From: Acidobacteriota bacterium
GTDB lineage: Bacteria; Acidobacteriota; Terriglobia; Terriglobales; SCQP01
DNA length: 6,923 nucleotides
Assembly (NCBI GenBank): GCA_021823305.1
Contig: JAKAOE010000097.1
Coordinates: 1 to 6,923, forward strand
Direction: 5' to 3'
The notes below the pieces were generated by a model. It did not search any database. It was not told where the DNA came from and worked only from the letters and a program-made list of their open reading frames with translations. Below are positions 1-6,377 of this stretch, one piece after another. Both the position numbers and the translations under genes were made by a program. Position 1 is the first letter of the stretch. Every line of letters begins with the position of its first letter.

Positions 1-1095
1 CGCCATGGGATGGGCGAGGAAGCGGTACCAGTGATCGTTCTGGAACTCGACGCCGGTGACGAATTCGGAATTGCTGAGCAGAAAGGCGGCGGCGGCGGTC
101 GCGCCAACGGCGATGAGGCCCGCGCGGGCGGTGGGGCTGAGCGGGCTCTCGCGCTGTGACCAGAGAGCAAGCAGCCAGCAGGCCAGCACAATGGCGACGA
201 TGCCGAAGTGCGAAGGATGCAAAGCAAAGCGCGGCACCGCGACGCCGACATGCAGCCGCGCCCAGGCGGAGGCCGGCGCCCGGGCGTGCAGCCAGAGGAC
301 GCGCAGCAGCGCCGGCAGGCCGCAGAGCGCGCCGAGTCCGGCGATCCAGGCGTAGTCGCGCCAACGGCGGCGGTCGGCGGCGGCGGCGAGGGCGAGCGCG
401 AGGAGGGCCGCCGTCCAGTAGTAGAAGAAGACGTAGAAGAGCAGGGCGAGGGCGGCGGCGGCGAGCAGACGGTGGCGCCAGCCAGAATTGGCGATGGCGC
501 GGACGAGCAGCCAGAGGAAGAGCAGCAGGAAAGGGAGCGTCACGGCGGGATCAATCACGCGCCAGAGGGGCTGAAGCACGGGATGGCCGGCGAGGCAGCG
601 CAGCGCGGCCGGACGCCAGCCGCCGCGCAAGAGCCACTTCACCCAGTTTGGACCGGGCGCGGCCGCGACGGCGGCGGCGAGCAGCGCGGCGGCCCAGCCG
701 GAGGCGCGGTGCCGCGGCAGCAGCTCGCGGGACAAGAGCCAGAGGAGCAGGGCCATCGCGGCGCCGGCCCAGACGCGCCAGAGGAGGCCGACGGCGAAGG
801 GGCTGAGGCCCAGCCAGCGGGCGAGCGTGGCGGCGGGCGCCATCAGCAGGCGCGGATAGAGCGCGGCGAGGGCGGCGGAGACGGCGGCGTTTGCGTGGGC
901 CGGCCAGTAGCTGCGCGCGGCGACCTGGAGATAGAGCTGGTCGTCGAAGCCGGAGACGAAGCGCGCACTGCCGGCGGCGAGCCAGAGGCGGAGCGGTCCC
1001 ATCAGCGCGAGCAGGAGGCCGAGCGCGACGGCTGCGAGCGGCGGCGCCCAGCGCCGTGCGCCGCCGGAGGCGCCGGCAGTTGTCCGCTCGGTCAT
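1..1095 (-). CDS. Polytopic membrane protein, GT-C-like topology (C-terminus beyond window)
   Basis: A stop-free frame of 365 codons starts at the ATG at 1095-1093 and leaves the window, so the C-terminus is missing. The protein is rich in Ala, Leu and Trp, with roughly seven to nine hydrophobic stretches (around residues 18-41, 75-90, 97-122, 131-146, 183-201, 209-240, 248-268, 293-311 and 323-340), so it sits in the inner membrane. Between the first and second stretches is an acidic FDDQLYLQ segment (D51, D52). In GT-C fold glycosyltransferases a catalytic acidic residue lies in the first external loop, so a polyprenyl-sugar-dependent glycosyltransferase is possible; this is inference from topology only. 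Near the edge is a conspicuous polar EFQNDHWYRF segment (residues 350-359). It lies 17 bp behind the nucleotidyltransferase gene on the same strand, with a weak AAGG about 14 nt before the ATG, so it may be co-transcribed. I do not recognise the exact family. Confidence 0.72.
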   Translation of the reverse strand, partial: MTERTTAGASGGARRWAPPLAAVALGLLLALMGPLRLWLAAGSARFVSGFDDQLYLQVAARSYWPAHANAAVSAALAALYPRLLMAPAATLARWLGLSPFAVGLLWRVWAGAAMALLLWLLSRELLPRHRASGWAAALLAAAVAAAPGPNWVKWLLRGGWRPAALRCLAGHPVLQPLWRVIDPAVTLPFLLLFLWLLVRAIANSGWRHRLLAAAALALLFYVFFYYWTAALLALALAAAADRRRWRDYAWIAGLGALCGLPALLRVLWLHARAPASAWARLHVGVAVPRFALHPSHFGIVAIVLACWLLALWSQRESPLSPTARAGLIAVGATAAAAFLLSNSEFVTGVEFQNDHWYRFLAHPMA

Positions 1096-1112
1096 GCGTG
1101 ACCAGAATACCT

Positions 1113-1610
1113 TCAGTCGCGTTCGAGGCGTTGGCGTTCGCGCAACGTCTGGCGGAGCACGGGCAGCACGGCGCGGTCCTTCTCGCCGCCCAGCTTTTCC
1201 TTGATCCCGATGTAGGTTTCGAGATCGAGGACGCGAATGCGGACGCCGTCGCCGACTTCGAGTTCGTGCGAGTGCGGGAGGAGCGCGGCATAGTCCATGC
1301 CGCCTTCGAGCGCGCCCAGAACGTCGAGCCAGCCAAGACGGGTGGTGAGGTTCTGGTGGCCGTCGGAGGCCAGATGGGAGGCGGTGGGGCGCAGCGGGCA
1401 CTCCGGATGGGCGCGATAGCGGGCGTCGAGGTTGTCGAGCACCGTGAGCAGGCGGGTGATGTTGCCCGGGTCGCGGCGGTGGACGATGTCCACGTCCTCG
1501 GTGTGGATGGGCGCGCCGTTCAGGGCGCCGGAGAGGCCGCCGACCAGAACAAACTCGACCCCGCTCTCGTGCAGGGCGCGCAGGAGGCGGAGGAGCCTAC
1601 CTTCCGCCAT
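1113..1610 (-). CDS. Pol-beta-superfamily (MNT/AbiEii-like) nucleotidyltransferase
   Basis: A 165-aa cytoplasmic protein with the minimal nucleotidyltransferase signature: GG at residues 24-25 in a VLVGGLSGALNG segment, then EDVDI with D39 and D41 as likely metal-binding carboxylates, and D96 in GWLDVLG as a plausible third one. The C-terminal part has VLDLETYIGIKEK (K137) and GEKDRAVLPVL (K144, D145), like the K...KD element of AbiEii/MNT-type enzymes. Such proteins can add nucleotides to a protein or tRNA target, and several are halves of toxin-antitoxin pairs; the target here is unknown. From memory, this family recurs in Acidobacteriota behind a tiny helical ORF, as seen here. Its ATG overlaps the upstream gene by 14 bp, indicating translational coupling, and a membrane-protein gene follows 17 bp after its TGA. 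All catalytic positions appear intact. A purely structural or antitoxin role cannot be excluded. Confidence 0.85.
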   Translation of the reverse strand: MAEGRLLRLLRALHESGVEFVLVGGLSGALNGAPIHTEDVDIVHRRDPGNITRLLTVLDNLDARYRAHPECPLRPTASHLASDGHQNLTTRLGWLDVLGALEGGMDYAALLPHSHELEVGDGVRIRVLDLETYIGIKEKLGGEKDRAVLPVLRQTLRERQRLERD

Positions 1611-1764
1611 TGCGCTCCCGGATGCGGGCGAGGTCGGCGCTGCGGTCGTCGAGGAACTCGAGCCGCTGGGCGGGGGTGAGCGCGAGGAAGGCGCGGATCA
1701 GGGTGAGGTCCACGCCATCCGGGCTGGTGCCGGGCAGCGGCGCGGGATCGGGCGGCTTCTCCAC
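1597..1764 (-). CDS. Small helical protein paired with the nucleotidyltransferase
   Basis: A 55-aa reading frame from a GTG at 1764-1762 to a TAG at 1599-1597. The N-terminal 16 residues are Pro-rich and probably disordered. From about residue 17 comes DLTLIRAFLALTPAQRLEFL, followed by a charged Arg/Asp/Glu helix ending RIRERNGGR. The L-T-P-x-x-R-L spacing and terminal amphipathic helix match, from memory, the small ORFs that regularly precede this nucleotidyltransferase family, and this is the main reason for calling it real. The next gene's ATG (1610) lies inside it, a 14-bp overlap. No other ATG or GTG lies in frame in the short stretch upstream, which supports the GTG. There is no convincing Shine-Dalgarno, but a -10-like box sits six bases ahead. 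It could be a binding partner or antitoxin-like regulator; the function is unknown. Confidence 0.68.
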   Translation of the reverse strand: MEKPPDPAPLPGTSPDGVDLTLIRAFLALTPAQRLEFLDDRSADLARIRERNGGR

Positions 1765-1770
1765 GCCACG

Positions 1771-1776
1771 ATTATG
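1771..1776 (-). promoter_or_regulatory. Candidate -10 box (CATAAT) for a possibly leaderless transcript
   Basis: On the minus strand CATAAT matches TATAAT at five of six positions. It stands out in very GC-rich DNA. Six bases (1770-1765) separate it from the GTG of the 55-aa gene, so the expected transcription start falls on the start codon itself. No good -35 hexamer is seen at 17 bp (GGAATG). Confidence 0.4.
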
Positions 1777-1779
1777 CCC

Positions 1780-1792
1780 CGTAACCGTTACG
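1780..1792. promoter_or_regulatory. 13-bp inverted repeat in the divergent intergenic region, candidate operator
   Basis: CGTAAC-C-GTTACG has perfect 6-bp arms around one central base. It lies between the divergently oriented nucleotidyltransferase module and the TonB-dependent receptor gene, immediately upstream of the minus-strand -10-like box. The position suits a repressor site acting on one or both genes, but the cognate regulator is not identifiable and chance occurrence is possible. Confidence 0.35.
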
Positions 1793-1822
1793 CCATTCCG
1801 CGGCGGCGCGATCCGCTACCCT

Positions 1823-1828
1823 GGAAGG
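1823..1828 (+). promoter_or_regulatory. Shine-Dalgarno-like GGAAGG with short spacing before the receptor ATG
   Basis: GGAAGG lies only two bases before the ATG at 1831. The spacing is tighter than usual, but it is the only purine-rich site near this start, and the start gives a clean signal peptide, so it supports 1831 over the in-frame ATG at 1774. Confidence 0.45.
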
Positions 1829-1830
1829 AC

Positions 1831-4035
1831 ATGCGTGGCGCACTGGGGATCGCGGTTCTGCTGGCGGCGCTGGCGGCCGGCTTGGGAGCGCAGGGAAGGC
1901 GGATCGCGGGCATCGTCGTGGGCGGGGACGGGCTGCCGATCGCGGGGGCACGGCTCAGCGACGGAGCCGCGAGGGCGCGGAGCGGGCCGGACGGGCGCTT
2001 CGAAATCGCGGCCGCGGGGAACGAGCTGGTGGCGAGCGCGCCCGGCTACGTGGCGGCGCGCATCGCCGCGCCGGCGGGCGAGGTGCGCATCGAGCTGCGG
2101 CCGCAGGCGCTGAGCGAGACGGTGACGGTGGCGGCGACCGGGCGCAACCAGACGGTGGCGGCGGTGCCGCTGGCGACCAGCGTGATGGGGCGGGCGCGGC
2201 TCCAGGCGGCGGCGCCTGTGAACGCGGATTCGGTGCTGCGGCAGTTCAGCGACCTGGGCACGTTCCGCACCAACAGCTCGCTCACCGCCAACCCGACCAC
2301 GCAGGGCGTGGCGCTGCTCGGCACCGGATCGAGCGGCGCCAGCCGGGCGCTGGTGCTGCTGGACGGGCTGCCGCTGAACGACTACTACGGCGGCTGGGTG
2401 GACTGGCTGCGGGTGCCGGACGAGGACCTGAGCTCGGTGAGCGTGGTTTCGGGCGGCGCTTCGCCGCTCTACGGCAACGACGCGCTCTCGGGCGTGATCG
2501 CGCTGCAGACGCGGGCGCCGACGGCGACGCATCTCGACCTGCGCACCGGCGGCGGGGGCCTGGGGACGGAGCTGGCGGACGGGGCGGGCGTGATCGCGGG
2601 ACGCAGGCTGGCGCTGGCGGTGCGCGGGCGCGGGGTGCACGTTTCCGGCTACGTGCCGGCGGCGCAGCCGGGAGCGGTGGACGACAACGCCGGCGTGGCG
2701 GCGCAGGACTGGGCGCCGGAGCTGCGCTGGCTGGCGTCGCCGACGGCGATGTTCACGCTGTCGTCGGAGTACTTCGGCGAGAACCGCACCAACGGCACCG
2801 TGCTGCAGGTGAACGGCACGCGGCTGCGGCAGGTGGCGCTGGCGGGCGTGGTGGAGCGCGACGGGGTGTGGCAGGGGAACGTGTTCGCGCAGTCGGAGGA
2901 CTTCCACGCGACGTTTTCGGCGGTGGCGGCGAACCGCAATTCGGAAAAGCTCACGCTGGAGCAGCAGGTGCCGTCACGGGCGGCGGGCGGCGCGCTGGAC
3001 TGGACGCTGGCGCGGCCGGACTGGAGCGTGATGGCGGGCGGATCGTATACGCGCGTCGCGGCGGTGGACAACGAGACGCTGCCCGCGTCGCCGCTGGCGC
3101 CGGCGCGGGAGGAGAACGGGCGGCAGGCACTGGCGGGCGGCTACGTGGAGGCGAGCTGGTCGCCGCGCGCGAACTGGAGCTGGACCGGCGCGCTGCGGCA
3201 GGACCGGTGGACGAATTACGACGCGTTCCAGAACACGCCGGGCGGGCTGACGCCGTATCCCAACGTTTCGAGCACGGCGTGGAGTCCGAGCCTGGGCACG
3301 GTGTGGTCGCCGGCGCGCTGGCTGTCGCTGCACGCCTCGGGGTACGAGTCGTTCCGCGCACCGACGCTGAACGAGCTCTACCGGCCGTTCCGCGTGGGCA
3401 ACGTCGTGACCGAGGCCAACCCGCTGCTGGCGGCCGAGCGCTACCGCGGCGCGCAGATCGGCGCGGTGGCGACAGCGGCGCGGGGGCTGCGGCTCAACGC
3501 AACCTACTTCGACGGCATCATCAGCAACCTGGTGACGAGCGTGACGCTGTCAACGACGCCGGCGCTGATCACGCGGCAGCGGCAGAACCTGGGGCGGGTG
3601 CGGGCGCGCGGGCTGACGCTGGCGGGCGAGTGGGAGGCGACGCCCGGGCTGACGCTGTGGGCGTCCTATACGCACCTGCGCTCGACGGTGACCTCGGCGG
3701 CGCAGGCGTCGCTGGTGGGGCTGGCGGTGGCGCACGTGCCGCAAAACAACCTGTCGGCCGAGGCGCTGGCGCGGGCGCGGGGCTGGACGCTATCGGCAGT
3801 GGAACGCTTCGGCGGCGCCAACTTCGACGACGCCCAGAACACGCTGCTACTGCCCGGCTTCTGGACCACGGACGTGCTCCTCAGCCGGACGTTCGGCGGG
3901 CGCTATGCGCCCTACGTCGCGGTGGAAAACCTCTGGAACCGGCGCTACGTGATCGAGCTCACGCCCGACGCCTACCTCAACGCGCCACGCGCGGCGACCG
4001 CGGGGGTGCGGATCGAGCTGGGGGACGGGCGGTAG
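1831..4035 (+). CDS. TonB-dependent outer-membrane receptor, carboxypeptidase-regulatory-like plus BtuB-type barrel
   Basis: A 734-aa outer-membrane active transporter that would take up a scarce ligand using TonB-ExbBD energy; the substrate is not evident. Residues 1-20 form a signal peptide (basic start, hydrophobic core, likely cleavage after GLGA). Residues about 24-90 are a carboxypeptidase-regulatory-like beta domain with the PDGRFEI and PGY motifs. A TonB-box-like SETVTVAAT follows at 95-103. The plug runs to about residue 215 and includes RALVLLDGLPLND and GGASPLYGNDALSGVI. The rest is a 22-strand-type barrel with the family motif ESFRAPTLNELYRPF at 506-520, a later QNLGRVRARGLTLAGEWE strand pair and a C-terminal YVAVENLWNRRYV segment. 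The extreme C-terminus ends VRIELGDGR, not in the usual aromatic residue. Start choice: the in-frame ATG at 1774 would bury the signal peptide behind about 20 charged residues. The gene stands alone on this strand, so context does not identify the ligand. Confidence 0.93.
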   Translation: MRGALGIAVLLAALAAGLGAQGRRIAGIVVGGDGLPIAGARLSDGAARARSGPDGRFEIAAAGNELVASAPGYVAARIAAPAGEVRIELRPQALSETVTVAATGRNQTVAAVPLATSVMGRARLQAAAPVNADSVLRQFSDLGTFRTNSSLTANPTTQGVALLGTGSSGASRALVLLDGLPLNDYYGGWVDWLRVPDEDLSSVSVVSGGASPLYGNDALSGVIALQTRAPTATHLDLRTGGGGLGTELADGAGVIAGRRLALAVRGRGVHVSGYVPAAQPGAVDDNAGVAAQDWAPELRWLASPTAMFTLSSEYFGENRTNGTVLQVNGTRLRQVALAGVVERDGVWQGNVFAQSEDFHATFSAVAANRNSEKLTLEQQVPSRAAGGALDWTLARPDWSVMAGGSYTRVAAVDNETLPASPLAPAREENGRQALAGGYVEASWSPRANWSWTGALRQDRWTNYDAFQNTPGGLTPYPNVSSTAWSPSLGTVWSPARWLSLHASGYESFRAPTLNELYRPFRVGNVVTEANPLLAAERYRGAQIGAVATAARGLRLNATYFDGIISNLVTSVTLSTTPALITRQRQNLGRVRARGLTLAGEWEATPGLTLWASYTHLRSTVTSAAQASLVGLAVAHVPQNNLSAEALARARGWTLSAVERFGGANFDDAQNTLLLPGFWTTDVLLSRTFGGRYAPYVAVENLWNRRYVIELTPDAYLNAPRAATAGVRIELGDGR

Positions 4036-4073
4036 CGGAACGCGCGAGCCAACGGCAGCGCGCGCGCTCGGGT

Positions 4074-4079
4074 TAAAAT
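4074..4079 (+). promoter_or_regulatory. Candidate -10 box (TAAAAT) of the tRNA gene
   Basis: TAAAAT sits in a short AT-rich island right after the receptor gene, ten bases before the mature tRNA 5' end. This would give a primary transcript with a leader of only a few bases. No clear -35 hexamer is visible at 16-18 bp. Confidence 0.4.
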
Positions 4080-4089
4080 AGCAGGATTC

Positions 4090-4163
<74 letters not shown>

Positions 4164-4170
4164 TTACCAC

Positions 4171-4198
4171 TTTCAGCGATCGGCGATCAGCGCTCAGC
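4171..4198. repeat. Degenerate heptanucleotide tandem repeat, four units of NNTCAGC
   Basis: Four consecutive seven-base units read TTTCAGC, GATCGGC, GATCAGC and GCTCAGC. They share TCAGC with one A-to-G change, and a fifth, more diverged AGGCGGC follows. The tract begins eight bases after the tRNA and fills the gap before the heptose operon. It encodes nothing visible. Heptameric tandem tracts occur as intergenic repeats in several bacterial genomes; whether this one is part of a dispersed family cannot be seen from one copy. Confidence 0.55.
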
Positions 4199-4245
4199 AG
4201 GCGGCGTGCTCGCGCAGCGGGCGGATTTCGCCTTAAGCTTTGGAC

Positions 4246-4935
4246 ATGGCTGAGGCGCCGGAGGCGGCGATACTGTGCGGCGGACTGGGCACGCGGCTGC
4301 GCGAGGCGCTGCCGGAGGTGCCGAAGGCGCTGGCGCCGGTGGGGGGCAGGCCGTTTCTCGAGCGGCTGATCGAGCAGGTGGAGGGCTGGGGCGCGGGCCG
4401 GATCGTGCTCTGCATCGGAGTGGGCGGGGCGGCGATCCGGAAGCGGTTCGCGGGGCGGAGGGGGATCGAGTTTTCCGAGGAACCCGAGCCGCTGGGGACG
4501 GCGGGGGCACTGGCGCTGGCCCGGCCGCGGTTGCAATCCGAGCCGGTGGTGGTGCTCAATGGCGACAGCATGGTTCCGGGACTGGACTTCGCCGCCTTTC
4601 TCGACGCGCACCGGAGATCCGGCTGCGCCGGCGCGCTGGTGGTGGTGCCGCCGGACGGGCGGCGCGACACCGGGACGCTGGCGCTGGCGGGAGATGGGCG
4701 GGTTGCGGCCTTCGCGGAGAAACCGGAGGCGCCCGGGGCCGGCTACGTCAGCGCCGGGATTTATCTGTTGCCGCAGGCGCTGCTGGCGATGATCCCGAGC
4801 GGGCGGGCGGTGTCGCTGGAGCGGGAGATGATGCCGCGCTGGATCGAGCGCGGCGTGCACGGGTACGTGCACCCGGGGAAGCTGGTGGATATCGGGACGC
4901 CGGAGCGCTGGCGCGAGGCGCAAACCACACTATGA
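4246..4935 (+). CDS. hddC: HddC-like D-glycero-D-manno-heptose 1-phosphate nucleotidyltransferase
   Basis: A 229-aa cytoplasmic sugar-1-phosphate nucleotidyltransferase of the Rossmann-like NTP-transferase fold. The nucleotide-binding signature is LCGGLGTRL at residues 10-18 with K27 in EVPKALAPVGGRPF. EPLGTAGAL (80-88) and LNGDS (103-107, metal-binding D106) follow, then the FAEKPEAPGAGYVSAGIYLL core and a C-terminal VDIGTPERW typical of the family. HddC attaches GMP to heptose 1-phosphate to give GDP-D-glycero-D-manno-heptose. The heptose assignment leans on the downstream gmhA, whose ATG overlaps this stop by 4 bp (ATGA); by sequence alone another hexose- or heptose-1-phosphate could be the substrate. 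Ala is replaced by Cys at position 11, before the glycine loop. An in-frame TTG two codons upstream is a less likely start. The Shine-Dalgarno is weak, and a TAAGCT box six bases before ATG hints at a short or absent leader. Confidence 0.82.
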   Translation: MAEAPEAAILCGGLGTRLREALPEVPKALAPVGGRPFLERLIEQVEGWGAGRIVLCIGVGGAAIRKRFAGRRGIEFSEEPEPLGTAGALALARPRLQSEPVVVLNGDSMVPGLDFAAFLDAHRRSGCAGALVVVPPDGRRDTGTLALAGDGRVAAFAEKPEAPGAGYVSAGIYLLPQALLAMIPSGRAVSLEREMMPRWIERGVHGYVHPGKLVDIGTPERWREAQTTL

Positions 4936-5510
4936 ACACGCACGCCGAACTGTTCCGCGCCAACTTCGAGCGCAGCATCGCGGTGAAGCAGGCAGCGCTC
5001 GCGGCGCTGCTGCCGGAGCTGGAGCGCGCCGCGGCGGCGCTGGTGAGCTGCTACCGCCAGGGCGGGCAGGCGATCTTCTGCGGCAACGGTGGGAGCGCGG
5101 CCGACGCGCAGCATCTGGCGGCCGAGTTCGTCGGGCGCTACCTGGCGGAACGGCGGCCGCTGCCGGCGATCGCGCTGCACGCCAACAGCTCCTCGCTCAC
5201 CGCCATCGGCAACGACTACGGCTACGACCTCAGCTTCGCGCGGCCGCTCGAGGCCTTCGCGCGCCGGGGCGACGTGCTGGTGGGGCTGACCACCAGCGGC
5301 AACTCGCGGAATGTTCTCGAGGCGTTCCGGCGGGCGCGCGAGCTTGGCGTCACCGGCATCGCGCTCACCGGCGAAGGCGGCGGGAAGCTGGCGGAGCCGG
5401 CCGACATCCTGCTGGCGGTACCCAGCCGCGAGACGCCGCGGATTCAGGAGTGCCACATCCTCATCGGCCACTGCCTGTGCCAGGCGGTGGAGCAGGCGCT
5501 GTTTGGCTGA
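4932..5510 (+). CDS. gmhA: Phosphoheptose isomerase GmhA
   Basis: A 192-aa SIS-domain enzyme, full length for the family, converting sedoheptulose 7-phosphate to D-glycero-D-manno-heptose 7-phosphate, the first step of activated-heptose synthesis in the cytoplasm. Diagnostic motifs are FCGNGGSAADAQHLAAEFVGRY (49-70), LHANSSSLTAIGNDYGYD (82-99), the phosphosugar loop TSGNSRNV (121-128) and RIQECHILIGH (170-180). The zinc ligands known from E. coli GmhA (H61, E65, Q172, H180) fall at exactly the same residue numbers here, which separates it from DiaA-type SIS proteins. The ATG overlaps the stop of the preceding nucleotidyltransferase by 4 bp, and the next gene starts inside its last codons, so all three are translationally coupled. 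The product would be phosphorylated at C1 and dephosphorylated at C7 by a kinase and a phosphatase encoded elsewhere. Confidence 0.94.
   Translation: MNTHAELFRANFERSIAVKQAALAALLPELERAAAALVSCYRQGGQAIFCGNGGSAADAQHLAAEFVGRYLAERRPLPAIALHANSSSLTAIGNDYGYDLSFARPLEAFARRGDVLVGLTTSGNSRNVLEAFRRARELGVTGIALTGEGGGKLAEPADILLAVPSRETPRIQECHILIGHCLCQAVEQALFG
5489..5496 (+). promoter_or_regulatory. Shine-Dalgarno region supporting the TTG start at 5503
   Basis: GGAG at 5489-5492 and AGG at 5494-5496 lie 10 and 6 bases before TTG, inside the 3' end of gmhA. No ATG, GTG or other start lies in frame between here and the Rossmann glycine motif, so the TTG is the best start. Confidence 0.5.
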
Positions 5511-6348
5511 AGCCGCGGTACTCGGAAGTACCGGGCAGCTGGGGCGGCAGTTGCTGGCCGTGCTGGGGCGGCGCGCGCGCGGGATCGGCCGCGCCGAGCT
5601 CGACCTCGCCGATCCCGGCTCGATCGAGCGCGCGCTGCAGCGGCTGCGGCCGCGCATCGTCATCAACACCGCCGCCTTCAACGACGTGGACGGCGCCGAG
5701 CGGCAGCGCCGGCAGGCGCTGGCGGTGAACGCGGAGGGGCCGGCGGAGCTGGCGCGGGTGGCGCAGGCGCGCGGAATCCGGCTGGTGCACTTTTCGACCG
5801 ACTACGTCTTCGGCGGCGACGGGCTCAAGCGGCCGCGGCGGGAGAGCGATGCGCCCGCGCCGGTGAACTTTTACGGCTACTCGAAGCTGCTGGGAGAGGA
5901 GGCGGTACTGCGCTCGGGGGCGAAGGCGCTGGTACTGCGGGTGGCGCATCTCTACGGCGGCACTTCCCTTTCGCCGGGACGCGCCAGCCTGGTGGAGCGG
6001 TTTGTGGAGCGGGCCCGCGCCGGGCAGCCGCTGATCATCACGCGCGGGCAGTACCTCAATCCGACCTCGGTGCGCGACCTGGCGCCGGCGGTGCTGGCGC
6101 TACTGCGGCGCGAGGCCTGCGGGCTGTATCATCTGACCGGCGGCGGCGCCTGCCCGGCGGGGGAGTTCGCGCGCGAGGTCTGCCGCCTGGCGGGCCTAAG
6201 GGCAAAAATCCAATGGGTTAGCCGGGACAGCCGCCCGGCGCGGCGGGCACGCTATACGCCCCTGGAGAACTATCGCTGGGGTAAAGAAGGACTTCCTCCG
6301 ATACCGCATTGGCGGAGTTCGCTGGCGGAGTACCTCCTCTCGGCATAA
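5503..6348 (+). CDS. rfbD: RmlD-like NAD(P)-dependent nucleotide-sugar 4-ketoreductase (TTG start)
   Basis: A 281-aa extended short-chain dehydrogenase of the RmlD family, normal in length. It shows the Rossmann loop GSTGQLG (8-14), NTAAFNDVDGAE (55-66), the catalytic HFSTDYVFGG segment (96-105) and active-site Y124 and K128 in YGYSK, followed by LLGE. The C-terminal RPARRARYTPLENYRWGKEGL is the usual substrate-side tail. RmlD reduces dTDP-4-keto-rhamnose to dTDP-rhamnose. Here no rmlA, rmlB or rmlC is present and the gene overlaps gmhA by 8 bp, so it may instead reduce a keto-sugar derived from an activated heptose; that is inference. The start is TTG at 5503, forced by the absence of any other in-frame start and placed only seven codons before the glycine motif. 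The stop is followed by an AT-rich gap without a convincing terminator. Confidence 0.86.
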   Translation: MAEAAVLGSTGQLGRQLLAVLGRRARGIGRAELDLADPGSIERALQRLRPRIVINTAAFNDVDGAERQRRQALAVNAEGPAELARVAQARGIRLVHFSTDYVFGGDGLKRPRRESDAPAPVNFYGYSKLLGEEAVLRSGAKALVLRVAHLYGGTSLSPGRASLVERFVERARAGQPLIITRGQYLNPTSVRDLAPAVLALLRREACGLYHLTGGGACPAGEFAREVCRLAGLRAKIQWVSRDSRPARRARYTPLENYRWGKEGLPPIPHWRSSLAEYLLSA

Positions 6349-6377
6349 AATCTGCCAATCAGAGACTAACATTTTTC

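Noticed and set aside
208..1101. Long plus-strand open frame of about 297 codons in the left part
   Set aside because: It is the complement of the membrane-protein gene; its product is a low-complexity Gly/Glu/Arg string with no domain, as expected for a shadow in GC-rich DNA.
1774..1830. Upstream in-frame ATG at 1774 as receptor start, with an RRR motif suggesting Tat export
   Set aside because: The arginines are not in a Tat consensus and are too far from the hydrophobic core; the ATG at 1831 gives a normal Sec signal peptide.
1816..2907. Minus-strand 363-codon frame opposite the TonB-dependent receptor
   Set aside because: The product is Arg/His/Pro/Gln-rich with no recognisable fold, and the plus strand encodes a clear signal peptide, plug and barrel throughout.
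4041..4072. GC-rich inverted repeats after the receptor stop as a rho-independent terminator
   Set aside because: Several CG-rich pairings are possible, but none is followed by a T-tract; the following bases are the AT-rich box of the tRNA promoter.
2868..4076. 402-codon plus-strand frame overlapping the receptor
   Set aside because: Low-complexity Gly/Ala/Arg product in another frame of a strongly supported gene.
6351..6376. TCTG/CAGA hairpin plus T-run as terminator of the sugar operon
   Set aside because: The stem is only four pairs and the T-run begins about ten bases after it.
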